Virus record (IMG/VR): IMGVR_UViG_3300034152_000827
Coordinates: 1 to 24,654 of that record
Source of the DNA: a virus
Strand: one strand, 5' to 3'
DNA length: 24,654 bases
Shown: one piece after another, positions 5,390-12,385 of the stretch
Layout: every line of letters starts with the position of its first letter
How positions within the stretch are numbered: the first letter of the stretch is position 1
Program-made: the position numbers and the translations under genes
Notes under the pieces: generated by a model
Database searches by the model: none
Told to the model about the DNA's origin: nothing
Seen by the model: only the letters and a program-made list of their open reading frames with translations

Positions 5390-6265
5390 TTAATTTTTTT
5401 CCGGAATTTCAAAAAGATCCGATCCTTCTGGATCCAACGATATGTTGATCTTGTCAGTCACGTCTATCGTCACTCCACCCAGCAATTTTGGTTTTCCATC
5501 TTTGCTTTCTAAGACAAACTTACAAGTCTTATACACATGATTTGTGCCGTCTTTATGAGGCACAACGTCTATAGTTTCACATTTTCCTTTAGACATGGCC
5601 ATCTTGTCCGCTTTAACCATTTTTTCAGCAATGTTTCTGGGAAATATGTCAAACGGAGTTTTGCCTAAATAATCTTCTTTTTCAACCCCAAACGCTTCAA
5701 GCATGTACTTGTTCACGTAAACTGTTTTGGATTTGTAATCTTTTATAAACACTCCTAATGGAACGTTGTCCATGAAAAAATAAAATCTTTGTTGGCTTTT
5801 CAAAAGTTTTTGTTCCACCTTTTTTCTATCAGAAACGTCCCTAAACATGCACACCGCGCCTATTACATCGTCGTTTCCATTAATTATCAACGTTCTTGTG
5901 CGTTTGTACCACCCATTTAATTTGCCTTTGAAGTGTCTTTCATCCTCCAACACTGATTCTTGAGCATTGTTATGTTTTATAAGACAAACTTTTTTTAAAC
6001 AGTCTTCATCTCCATGGTCACACAACAAATCCTTGCAAACCCTTTGTTTCTTGCCCGTCAATTCTTCCAGAGATTCTCCAAACGCTTTCAACGCCGCTTT
6101 ATTGGCGTACTTTATGTTGTGATCCGTGTCTACAATTATTACCAAATCAACCAACGAATCAAAAGCCAACTGCATTTCTCGAACCGCAAACAAAAGCTTT
6201 TCATCTCTGTCATTCAACTTTTCCGTAAGCTCTCTAAGTTTTATTATTTCGTGTATTTCTTTCAT
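5390..6265 (-). CDS. Two-PAS-domain sensory protein without output domain
   Basis: A 291-aa soluble protein with a short N-terminal coiled coil (1-33), PAS1 (about 34-146, VDLVIIVDTDHNIKYANKAA through GAVCMFRDVSDRK), a linker helix and PAS2 (about 158-270, FMDNVPLGVFIKDYKSKTVY through LLGGVTIDVTDK). PAS1 carries an inserted Cys cluster (C77, C82, C89, C94) of the kind seen in some PAS sensors with a bound metal. There is no histidine kinase, GGDEF, HTH or other effector domain and no membrane segment. PAS domains bind small ligands or mediate dimerisation; here the protein might tune a host signalling protein, which is inference. The start follows GAGG by 5 nt. Its stop lies just upstream of the hsp20 promoter. 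Confidence 0.8.
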   Translation of the reverse strand: MKEIHEIIKLRELTEKLNDRDEKLLFAVREMQLAFDSLVDLVIIVDTDHNIKYANKAALKAFGESLEELTGKKQRVCKDLLCDHGDEDCLKKVCLIKHNNAQESVLEDERHFKGKLNGWYKRTRTLIINGNDDVIGAVCMFRDVSDRKKVEQKLLKSQQRFYFFMDNVPLGVFIKDYKSKTVYVNKYMLEAFGVEKEDYLGKTPFDIFPRNIAEKMVKADKMAMSKGKCETIDVVPHKDGTNHVYKTCKFVLESKDGKPKLLGGVTIDVTDKINISLDPEGSDLFEIPEKN

Positions 6266-6276
6266 TTTTACCTCGT

Positions 6277-6783
6277 TTAACCGCCACCAAGAAAAGCCCC
6301 CTTCAAAATTCCAAGCAAAAACACGACTAAACTGCCGCCAAGAACGCTGGCCATTGCGGCAATCAAACCTAATTTAGAGAACACAGATATTTGCCTGTTT
6401 CTTATAGGAGATATTTCATCGTCTCTGATGTTTTGTATTTTATCGTCAATGTATTTAACCAAATCGGTTTTTTCCAATTCAACTATCCTATTGGTTAAAG
6501 TTTCTATAATCGTTTCCAAAGCTTTTTTAAACCTTTCCAATCTTCTCTTGTCTTCTTCTTCGCACGACTCTATCTTTCTTTCTACTTCCAACCTAACCTC
6601 TTCCTTGATTTTGGCCAATTCCTTTAACAAGCTTTCTCTTATTTTAAAATATTCAGAATGAAGCTCTGCAACACTGTTGCCTAATTTTTCTAAACTTATA
6701 AGAACAAAATTAGCCCACTTGCTCCAATCGTCGTTGTCGCTAACAGCCTCATTTATCTCCTTTGGTTTTATGTTGTCGACCAT
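6277..6783 (-). CDS. Coiled-coil protein with C-terminal membrane anchor
   Basis: A 168-aa protein starting at MVDNIKPKEIN, chosen because GAGG lies 9 nt upstream; the frame is open to 6849 but that start has no ribosome site. Residues about 30-130 form a long charged coiled coil (KIRESLLKELAKIKEEVRLE and following). The last about 30 residues are hydrophobic and Gly-rich (KLGLIAAMASVLGGSLVVFL and following), consistent with a C-terminal membrane anchor. The start overlaps the end of the upstream gene by 35 nt. It could be a holin-like or membrane-tethered structural protein; no family is recognised. Confidence 0.65.
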   Translation of the reverse strand: MVDNIKPKEINEAVSDNDDWSKWANFVLISLEKLGNSVAELHSEYFKIRESLLKELAKIKEEVRLEVERKIESCEEEDKRRLERFKKALETIIETLTNRIVELEKTDLVKYIDDKIQNIRDDEISPIRNRQISVFSKLGLIAAMASVLGGSLVVFLLGILKGAFLGGG

Positions 6784-6991
6784 TGTCTTTGACCTCGTCC
6801 AACTTGATTTTACCTCCACACATTGGACAATACGACACGTACACACCATACCTATGAACTTGTGTGTAACCTTTTTCTTCGGTCAGTTCCATCCAATTCA
6901 AACAATACTTATTCTTAGAAACGTCAAAATCAAACAAACCAGAATGACTGTTTCTTAAATACTCCCAATCTTTGCAATTACAACGCTTCAT
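6749..6991 (-). CDS. Small zinc-ribbon-like protein
   Basis: An 80-aa protein with an N-terminal CNC motif (MKRCNCKDWEY) and a C-terminal CPMCGGKI knuckle, together suggesting one zinc site. The middle part (FDFDVSKNKYCLNWMELTEE) has aromatic and acidic residues. It starts 8 nt after the preceding stop with no strong ribosome site, so coupling is likely. Its end overlaps the next gene. Function unknown. Confidence 0.65.
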   Translation of the reverse strand: MKRCNCKDWEYLRNSHSGLFDFDVSKNKYCLNWMELTEEKGYTQVHRYGVYVSYCPMCGGKIKLDEVKDNGRQHKTKGDK

Positions 6992-6999
6992 AATGAAAA

Positions 7000-7473
7000 T
7001 TAAAGAGTTCCATCATAAGCAACAGGAAAATCATACTTCCCGCCAAAAGATCTCCACCCCTCAGTGGGGTAATTTTTACCGGCAGTCATGGTGCCAACAA
7101 CAACGTCCGTGTCAGAAACGTCATGTCCTGGATAATTGATCTGAGTTCCTCTCTCATTGCTCATGCCCATTTTGAACATCTGATCATCCTTGGTTCTTTT
7201 CACGCTTGAATCAGCCACAAACGGATTGTCTTCGTACTCCGCGTCCTGAGTGAAAGGATCCAGCTCTGGATTTTCCAAGTCTGTTTTATCTTGATAGTCC
7301 AACTCGGTTCTTGTGTAATCAGCGGACATTCTACCGCCATAAAACAAAGCTCCAAAATTTGACATCTTCATTGCCGGCGCTCTGTGTTGAGCTCCAGCAG
7401 GTTTCCAATCTTGACCTATCTGATGTGGGTCAAACTGAAAAAAATTAAACTCGTTTTGTGTTGAGTCTGACAT
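7000..7473 (-). CDS. Hypothetical acidic protein, possibly structural
   Basis: A 157-aa protein, low in Cys and without predicted membrane segments, rich in Asp, Asn, Tyr and Gly (GTQINYPGHDVSDTDVVVGT, PTEGWRSFGGKYDFPVAYDG). The ribosome site AGGAGG lies about 9 nt before the ATG. The style, flexible and aromatic/acidic, is common in minor virion proteins, but no family is recognised and this is only an impression. It lies directly downstream of the dCMP deaminase gene. Confidence 0.6.
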   Translation of the reverse strand: MSDSTQNEFNFFQFDPHQIGQDWKPAGAQHRAPAMKMSNFGALFYGGRMSADYTRTELDYQDKTDLENPELDPFTQDAEYEDNPFVADSSVKRTKDDQMFKMGMSNERGTQINYPGHDVSDTDVVVGTMTAGKNYPTEGWRSFGGKYDFPVAYDGTL

Positions 7474-7494
7474 TTTACAAACCCTCCTATTAAA

Positions 7495-9537
7495 TTATTT
7501 TTTGATAAAGTCAAACAATCTGACTTTTACATCGCTTTGATCCCATAAATACTGAGTACTTAAATCATAGGTTTTAAAACTAGTTACAATAAGTTCCTCT
7601 ATACCTGCATTTATTATTTTAACAAAACATTTTGAACATGGTACACCGCAATTATGAACAGCAAAGGGACCAACTAAATACGAAGAGTCGTTAGCAACAG
7701 TCAAATCATACACATTCGTATTAGAAACCTTATTACGAGTAATTTCCTTTACTTTAATAAAACCATCACGTCTATTAACTTGATTTTTTTTGTTAGCAGA
7801 ATAATAGATAGAATAGCGTGTTTTATGTTTAGTTCCAACTTTATCTACACAACCATTACTAATATAAGCCCTAACATTATAACCCCTAAGCAACAAAATT
7901 AAACAAATTTGTTTTGCCAACGTTTTTGAAATAGTAGTAATACTCTTCTGTCTTTTAATATCAGTGCCATCTCCATTATAAATACCATCTACAATAGATA
8001 AATTTATTTCAGAAAACAATAAACTATTATGTATGTGTTTATTATCTGCCCCTTCACCGCATAATTTGGAGAAATGTTTAGCCAGCTCAGAAGAATTTAT
8101 AATAACTCGTCTTCTATTTTCCTTAACAAAAACAGATACATTAAAACCAAACTTCATAAAAAAATTTTTAATTCTATCACTGTACGTTTTCTCTTCTTTA
8201 TGTAAAGAAAACACAATAGAAGATAAATATTTACCTTCTTTAACTCTATTCACGCTCCCCTCAGCAATGTACATTCCGACTATCCAACCATAATCATCGT
8301 CTTTAAACATTTTATCAGGTATGTTTTTTCTTAAATGTCTTTCTTTTGCGCTCCTTACATCAAAATCTAAAGTAAAAAAATCACATAGATTTGGTACATA
8401 TAGATAATCAGTTTCTTCTAATTCATCAGCTTTTATTTCTTCATAATTTAAATCTTGAATATTTTTATTGCATTTTACTTTTGGACACAAGAAACAACTT
8501 CTGTTATTGCTGTTTTTATAATGACAAATACCGGCTTTTTTTCCAAATAGAACATGATCAGGCGTTACTAAAAAATTAAAAATTTCTAATCCTTCTACCT
8601 TTATATTCAACAAATCACCTGAATATTTATTTATATGTTTTTTTAATACTTTATTAAACTTTCCCGTTTTAGATAAAACCCAATCCCCTATATTGACATT
8701 TTCTATTCTTACTAAACCGTTCTTAGTTACAACTTCTGTTTCTCCAAAAAAACACGTCATGTACATTTTAGTTCCTACGGTGCTTATTCCAAGTCTGGAA
8801 CAATTTATTATGGCGTTTTCTTCGCTGTGTCCGGCAACGCACCAATCCAACCCTTCTCCCGATTTAAAACCCAACACCTGCCTAGGACATTTTCCATAAA
8901 CGTCATCATAACCGCTTATTTTGCCTTCTTTAATAAGTTTCCCAAATTCAACCATAAGCATGTTGTCAATTTTCCATCTCTCATCACACCTTGGCACCCC
9001 CCTTGGGGCTCCGTTGTATCCAGTTCCTATGACGGTTTTGTCCCTAACAATTATGGATCCTATTCTCCTGGACAAACATTTTGAATTTCTTGAAACTTGC
9101 AGGCACATGTTGTAAAAATATTCATCCCAACTTTTTACAGGATCCAGGTCTGTGGTTGACTTAAAGTTAATCTCTTCCTTTGAGCCAATTGTTTTCTTCA
9201 TCCCAACCGCTCCTCCACCTTTGGACCATAAATATTTTATCGTCAAAGCCACTATCAATTTTGAAAAATCATTGAATGAAAAAAAATCATTAACAACTTC
9301 GCTAAAAATTTTTTTCTTGCAATCCAAATAAGTTTCTCCCAAAGCGTCTGAAACTTTTATTATGTTGAGCATTTCAATGACGCACAAACTGTTTTTAGTC
9401 TTTTCACAGGCTTTTAAATAATCGTCAATGTCCTCTTCCACAAATTTGCCACCGAAATATTCTTCCACGTCATGATTGAAATCATCGTCTATTATCAATT
9501 CATTGCTAAAATTTTTGTCTTCTTCTTTACAACACAT
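7495..9537 (-). CDS. dCMP deaminase precursor with intein and N-terminal extension
   Basis: This 680-aa precursor should splice to about 312 aa. dCMP deaminase makes dUMP for dTTP synthesis, fitting the nearby dUTPase and ribonucleotide reductase. The deaminase part runs from about residue 135 (SWDEYFYNMCLQVSRNSKCL, RRIGSIIVRD, GTGYNGAPRG). The zinc ligand and catalytic Glu are H237 and E239 in GHSEENAI (HSE for the usual HAE); the other ligands are C634 and C637 in CGVPCSKC, after the intein. The first 112 residues are an extra helical region unlike known deaminases. An internal ATG (M113, 9201) has GGAGGAG 8 nt upstream (9210-9216), so a short form starting there is possible. Confidence 0.9.
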   Translation of the reverse strand: MCCKEEDKNFSNELIIDDDFNHDVEEYFGGKFVEEDIDDYLKACEKTKNSLCVIEMLNIIKVSDALGETYLDCKKKIFSEVVNDFFSFNDFSKLIVALTIKYLWSKGGGAVGMKKTIGSKEEINFKSTTDLDPVKSWDEYFYNMCLQVSRNSKCLSRRIGSIIVRDKTVIGTGYNGAPRGVPRCDERWKIDNMLMVEFGKLIKEGKISGYDDVYGKCPRQVLGFKSGEGLDWCVAGHSEENAIINCSRLGISTVGTKMYMTCFFGETEVVTKNGLVRIENVNIGDWVLSKTGKFNKVLKKHINKYSGDLLNIKVEGLEIFNFLVTPDHVLFGKKAGICHYKNSNNRSCFLCPKVKCNKNIQDLNYEEIKADELEETDYLYVPNLCDFFTLDFDVRSAKERHLRKNIPDKMFKDDDYGWIVGMYIAEGSVNRVKEGKYLSSIVFSLHKEEKTYSDRIKNFFMKFGFNVSVFVKENRRRVIINSSELAKHFSKLCGEGADNKHIHNSLLFSEINLSIVDGIYNGDGTDIKRQKSITTISKTLAKQICLILLLRGYNVRAYISNGCVDKVGTKHKTRYSIYYSANKKNQVNRRDGFIKVKEITRNKVSNTNVYDLTVANDSSYLVGPFAVHNCGVPCSKCFVKIINAGIEELIVTSFKTYDLSTQYLWDQSDVKVRLFDFIKK
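7651..8754 (-). mobile_element. LAGLIDADG intein in dCMP deaminase (368 aa)
   Basis: Spans C262 to N629 of the precursor, with Cys630 as the +1 residue. Block A is CFFGETEVVT, block B is VTPDHVLF (TxxH), the C-terminal blocks are VYDLTVANDSSYLVGP and FAVHN with His-Asn at the end. The two endonuclease motifs are WIVGMYIAEG and VDGIYNGDG. A Cys pair region (SCFLCPKVKC) sits between the splicing and endonuclease parts. All splicing residues are present, so it should be active. Insertion is just before the PCxxC zinc ligands of the deaminase. The DNA appears AT-richer than the flanking exteins. Confidence 0.93.
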
Positions 9538-9540
9538 TAG

Positions 9541-9879
9541 TTAATTTCCTTCTTCGTAACAAAAAAGCAAAAGCAACCCTTTGTGATCCATGCTTTTAGT
9601 CGCCTTCTTAATTAAATCAACCACTTCATCGACATAATCGTTTATCGCCACTACGTCAACAAAATGTTTAAAAACGCAGTTCATAAGATAGTCTTTGAAT
9701 TTTAACAACCTGCTTTCACTGTCAATGTTTTTTTCTAAAGATTTTATTCTGTCCACCAAGCCGGCTTCTATTTTTTCCTCGTCTGCTTCACCGTTAATGT
9801 TGGCCATTTTCTTGTTTATGCTTGTAGAAATAGTGAACAACATATCATCACGTCTAAAAGACTTAATGACTTTTATCAT
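9541..9879 (-). CDS. Hypothetical helical protein, 112 aa
   Basis: A mostly helical, charged protein (EEKIEAGLVDRIKSLEKNID, then SRLLKFKDYLMNCVFKHFVD) without membrane segments or recognisable motifs. The ATG is preceded by GGAGGGG at about 10 nt. It lies 3 nt before the dCMP deaminase gene, and its final codons supply that gene's AAGGAA ribosome site, so the two are probably translated together. Confidence 0.65.
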   Translation of the reverse strand: MIKVIKSFRRDDMLFTISTSINKKMANINGEADEEKIEAGLVDRIKSLEKNIDSESRLLKFKDYLMNCVFKHFVDVVAINDYVDEVVDLIKKATKSMDHKGLLLLFCYEEGN

Positions 9880-9902
9880 TTTATATGCGCCCCTCCGTAT
9901 CT

Positions 9903-10157
9903 TTAAACCACTTTGTTTTCAACGATTGCGGACCAACAAAAATCAAGATTGTCCATGTTTTCCAACATTGTTTTCCTGTTTTTTTCTGAACTGTATTGCA
10001 ATATAAGCACTCTTTTTGCTTGAAAACAATTAGGACATTTGACATCAACAACTATAACGGCGTCCTCGTCAACAGGTTTCACCATGCAAAATCCTTTTGT
10101 TGAACAATCACATGAGTAGTTTATTACATTAGCATTATTGCCTGTTATGTGGAGCAT
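9903..10157 (-). CDS. Small Cys-rich protein, first gene of its transcript
   Basis: An 84-aa protein with CDCSTKGFC in the first third and CPNC near the middle, probably a zinc site built on beta strands (AVIVVDVKCPNC). The frame is open to 10217, but the promoter -10 at 10198-10203 lies inside that extension, so the downstream ATG at 10157 is used. AGGAGG is 12 nt upstream of it, a rather long gap. A second out-of-frame ATG lies between them and would encode only six codons before a stop. Function unknown. Confidence 0.65.
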   Translation of the reverse strand: MLHITGNNANVINYSCDCSTKGFCMVKPVDEDAVIVVDVKCPNCFQAKRVLILQYSSEKNRKTMLENMDNLDFCWSAIVENKVV

Positions 10158-10197
10158 AACGTCATCGTTCCTCCTAATTAAAACACCCTCTATAAAC

Positions 10198-10226
10198 ATT
10201 ATAGTACAAAATTTCAATTTTGTCAG
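10198..10226 (-). promoter_or_regulatory. Sigma70 promoter CTGACA-N17-TATAAT
   Basis: CTGACA at 10226-10221, a 17-bp spacer and a perfect TATAAT at 10203-10198 on the minus strand. Expected start is near 10191, about 34 nt before the chosen ATG of the Cys-rich gene. It should drive the 10157-to-7000 gene group including dCMP deaminase. Confidence 0.8.
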
Positions 10227-10295
10227 CTGTATTTTTTAAAAAAAACAAAAAAAGCACTAAGCACTGTTGTTCCCATTTGGGAAAGCGGACATAGG

Positions 10296-10336
10296 TTGAT
10301 GCTCATCGGGCACCGCCCGACGATTCCAGTTGAACC
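10296..10336 (-). repeat. IS605-type right end, 41-bp repeat copy 1
   Basis: Perfect copy of 13590-13630. On the minus strand it reads GGTTCAACTGGAATC, then a hairpin (CGTCGGGC-GGT-GCCCGATG, one G.T pair), then AGCATCAA. The GAATC-hairpin-AG..TCAA order matches the element end at 24537-24568 and the 3' end of omega-RNAs of TnpB elements. TCAA is a known right cleavage tetranucleotide in this family. Confidence 0.75.
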
Positions 10337-10914
10337 GCCTTCTCGGAACTCTGGTTTAGCGGACCACCAAAAACATATTTATAATCCTGCAGAACCCGCT
10401 GTTTTCTTTCTCTGGGGTTACCTAATCTTGTATTACAAGTTTTACACAAAACACCAAAATTACAAAGTTGAAAAGTTTTAATATTTTTATTACTTACCTT
10501 ATGACATCGTAGCCACCTTGTAGGTGAACCCTGTATTAGAATATTATTACTTTTGTGGTCAAAATAAATAGATTGGTTGTAATTTACGCTTCCTAAACCA
10601 AATTTTGGGAAGGTTAAGTCTTTTCCACAACATTGGCACTTAAAGCCTTCATTCATGTTATACATTTCTTTTATAACCGGCTCCCATTTTTCTAATGTTT
10701 TGTTACGACTTTTTTCTTGTTGTTTACTTAATTTAGATTTATTTTTTTCACTTAATTTACTATATCGTTCTCTTTGCTTCTTATTTTTACAACTTTTACA
10801 CCACGAGTATTTTCCATCTCTTGCTTTTTTGTCATCAATAAATTCGTTCAGTGATTTTTTAATCCCGCAAATTTTACAGTTTTTGTGACCAAGTTTCGCT
10901 ATAAAGTTTTGCAT
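10303..10914 (-). CDS. HNH/endonuclease VII-like nuclease inside an IS605-type element
   Basis: A 203-aa protein. The N-terminal treble-clef-like zinc finger is CKICGIKKSLNEF with WCKSCKNKKQRERY. The nuclease part has CQCCGKDL, YFDHKSNN (catalytic His) and VLCKTCNTRLGNP, the layout of recombination endonuclease VII-type His-Me finger enzymes. Start ATG 10914 follows GGAG by 9 nt, and both lie antisense to the truncated tnpA. The last about 20 residues (GGPLNQSSEKAVQLESSG and following) are not HNH-like. They are encoded by bases running into the IS right end, and the stop lies in its hairpin, as is common for tnpB. This suggests the nuclease gene replaced most of tnpB and kept its tail. It could act as a homing nuclease or as a passenger of the IS. 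Confidence 0.8.
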   Translation of the reverse strand: MQNFIAKLGHKNCKICGIKKSLNEFIDDKKARDGKYSWCKSCKNKKQRERYSKLSEKNKSKLSKQQEKSRNKTLEKWEPVIKEMYNMNEGFKCQCCGKDLTFPKFGLGSVNYNQSIYFDHKSNNILIQGSPTRWLRCHKVSNKNIKTFQLCNFGVLCKTCNTRLGNPRERKQRVLQDYKYVFGGPLNQSSEKAVQLESSGGAR

Positions 10915-11217
10915 CAACACATTCTCCAAGATTTGATTTTAACTCTTCCAGAAATGGCTAAACAAATGTCTGTAAGTATTTCTGAAATCAACGGTGAAGA
11001 AGACCATATACATTTTCTTTTGGAAACTACCCCACAAGATAATCTTGGGAATGTTATAGGAGCACTAAAAGCACGGTCTTCTTCGTATCTACATGATAAA
11101 TACACTTTTCCGTATTGGGGCAAACATTCCAGAACTCTTTGGTCTTCTGGGTATTTTGTAGTGTCCACTGGTGGTGCTCCTTTAGATGTTATTAAAAAGT
11201 ATATCCAAAACCAATAA
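10885..11217 (+). pseudogene. Y1 transposase TnpA (IS200/IS605), 5'-truncated
   Basis: The only plus-strand gene. It encodes 110 residues from a GTG without clear ribosome site. The HUH motif is in GEEDHIHFLLE and the catalytic Tyr is in DVIKKYIQNQ; WSSGYFVVSTGGAPLDVIKK is diagnostic for the family. The N-terminus begins at FVTKFRYKVL, so the first strand (normally HxxHLVFVTKYR) is missing and a stop (10852-10854) blocks any upstream extension. The first 30 nt overlap the HNH gene on the other strand. Family members of about 130-150 aa move single-stranded DNA; this one is probably inactive. Confidence 0.85.
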
Positions 11218-11240
11218 TAAGCATTAAATCCTGTTTGTCA

Positions 11241-11279
11241 AGAGCCTAACCCCGAAGACCCTTCGGGGATTGCGGCTCT
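11241..11279 (+). repeat. Hairpin at the presumed IS left end
   Basis: An outer AGAGCC/GGCTCT stem encloses a perfect 8-bp stem CCCCGAAG-ACC-CTTCGGGG. It lies just after tnpA. There is no following T-run on the plus strand, so a terminator is less likely than an IS left-end hairpin recognised by TnpA. Confidence 0.6.
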
Positions 11280-11301
11280 AAAACTGTTCATTTGCTTACT
11301 T

Positions 11302-11454
11302 TCAAATTATCCCACAAAGGGCAAGCACAAGCATTAGTGAACCAGCACCTACACCCACTCCACCAACAAAAAACCACAATAAATCCGTTGAAGAACTATC
11401 TGCATCAGACAAAAATAACTGAACTGTTTGAATTATATTCTCTTTACCACCCAT
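11302..11454 (-). CDS. Small 50-aa membrane protein with own promoter
   Basis: The protein starts MGGKENIIQTVQLFLSDADS; residues about 25-50 (LLWFFVGGVGVGAGSLMLVL, then ALCGII) form a single Gly-rich membrane span at the very C-terminus. A perfect AGGAGGTA (11461-11468) lies 6-7 nt before the ATG. The promoter at 11538-11565 precedes it, and the leader holds a hairpin at 11498-11520 (CACC.G.CGG with CCGTCGGGTG). Size, topology and dedicated promoter would suit a small lysis or host-membrane effector protein, which is inference. The presumed IS left end begins just after its stop. Confidence 0.75.
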   Translation of the reverse strand: MGGKENIIQTVQLFLSDADSSSTDLLWFFVGGVGVGAGSLMLVLALCGII

Positions 11455-11537
11455 AACTATTACCTCCTAAATCAAATTTATTTATAACCTATCACTTCAC
11501 CCGACGGATACCCGCCGGTGAGTTCTGTCGTTCATAT

Positions 11538-11565
11538 AACATAATCATTATTTTTAATTTGTCAA
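11538..11565 (-). promoter_or_regulatory. Sigma70-type promoter for the small membrane protein
   Basis: TTGACA (11565-11560), a 16-bp spacer ending AATGAT, then TATGTT (11543-11538). The -35 overlaps the TGA stop of the upstream zinc-ribbon gene. Same architecture as the promoters at 5345-5372 and 20224-20251. Confidence 0.75.
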
Positions 11566-11726
11566 CTGTATTTTTCGTGAAATTTTTGATAAAAACTCCC
11601 GCTTGGCATAAACAAAACACCGCATTTATTACAAACCAAACATATGTAATTGTCGTAACCCCCCATAAAAATATTGTGAAAACCACTGTCTCCACAAACT
11701 GGACACACAGCTTTTTCTTTTGTCAT
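11562..11726 (-). CDS. Zinc-ribbon protein, 54 aa
   Basis: The protein begins MTKEKAVCPVCGDSGFHNIF, and the second half has CLVCNKCGVLF, giving two CxxC knuckles of a zinc ribbon. GGAGG lies 9 nt before the ATG. The stop TGA falls inside the -35 of the next promoter. An overlapping longer minus-strand frame (11492-11695) is a shadow of this gene. Zinc ribbons of this size usually bind nucleic acid or protein; nothing more specific can be said. Confidence 0.75.
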   Translation of the reverse strand: MTKEKAVCPVCGDSGFHNIFMGGYDNYICLVCNKCGVLFMPSGSFYQKFHEKYS

Positions 11727-11768
11727 TCAACGCAACCTCCCACTGATTTATTTAAATCCACTCACGTT

Positions 11769-12380
11769 TTACACGTCAAGCACCCCGCTAAAACTTTTTC
11801 TATGGTAAACGCACGGCCCATACTTCTTTATCGCGTCCATGTGTTCTTTTGTTCCATAGCCTTTGTTTTTGTCCCAACTATACATTGGAAATTGCTCATG
11901 AAGTTTATAAATTATTCTGTCTCTGGTTACCTTAGCGACAATGCTGGCAGCAGCCACGCTTATCGAGATCCTGTCCCCTCCCACCACGCATCTTTGGGCG
12001 GTTTTCAGCCCAGGTATTGTAAAATTTCCGTCAACTATGACGTAATCACACGCTTCCGTCTTATTGACAGCCGCCTTCATTGCCATTTTAGTGGCTTGAA
12101 GGATGTTTATCTCATCTATGACTTCGTTATCAACCATGCCAATTCCAAAATCACAACTATAAGCTATGTCCTCGTACAACTCTTCTCTCTTTTTTTCACT
12201 GAGCTGTTTGGAATCTTTGATTTTGCCTACAAATTTCGGCATGGCAAAATCAGGAATCCTCACAGCAGCCGCCACTACAACTGAATTTAGAGCACCTCTT
12301 CCAGCCTCATCCACCCCAACAACGTATTTGAATCCTTTCCCCTTTATCCTATCCTCGATTTCATAAGTTGGGCATTTCAT
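11769..12380 (-). CDS. rnhB: Ribonuclease HII
   Basis: Cleaves RNA in RNA-DNA hybrids, removing primers and misinserted ribonucleotides. At 203 aa it is normal length. All four catalytic acids are present: D24 and E25 in GVDEAGRGAL, D117 in IVDGNF, and D136 in GGDRISISVAAASIVAKVTRD. The usual GRGxLAGPVVAAA segment reads GRGALNSVVVAAA, so the Gly-Pro pair is lost, a mild departure. GAAAGG lies 8 nt before the ATG. It sits at the end of the replication and nucleotide block, with DNA polymerase, clamp loader and dUTPase upstream, so a role in viral lagging-strand processing is plausible. Confidence 0.95.
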   Translation of the reverse strand: MKCPTYEIEDRIKGKGFKYVVGVDEAGRGALNSVVVAAAVRIPDFAMPKFVGKIKDSKQLSEKKREELYEDIAYSCDFGIGMVDNEVIDEINILQATKMAMKAAVNKTEACDYVIVDGNFTIPGLKTAQRCVVGGDRISISVAAASIVAKVTRDRIIYKLHEQFPMYSWDKNKGYGTKEHMDAIKKYGPCVYHRKSFSGVLDV

Positions 12381-12385
12381 TTTTT

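Larger units (their letters stand above)
10296..11290 (-). mobile_element. Damaged IS200/IS605-type element carrying an HNH nuclease
   Basis: The left boundary is an IS605-type right end (hairpin then TCAA, 10336-10296 on the minus strand). The right side has a truncated Y1 transposase gene and a strong hairpin at 11241-11279 fitting a left end. Gene order is as in IS605 elements with divergent tnpA and tnpB, but an endonuclease VII-like HNH gene stands where tnpB should be. The right boundary is approximate. The element is probably immobile by itself because tnpA lacks its first strand. Confidence 0.65.

Noticed and set aside
10238-10283. Rho-independent terminator (TTCCC-AAAT-GGGAA then T-runs on the minus strand)
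   Set aside because: The stem is only 5 bp and the T-run begins about 16 nt after it, too far for a standard intrinsic terminator; left as uncertain spacer.
11492-11695. 67-aa hydrophobic minus-strand frame as a membrane protein gene
   Set aside because: It overlaps the better supported 54-aa zinc-ribbon gene (11562-11726, two CxxC knuckles and a GGAGG site) and the -35/-10 of a promoter, and it has no ribosome site.
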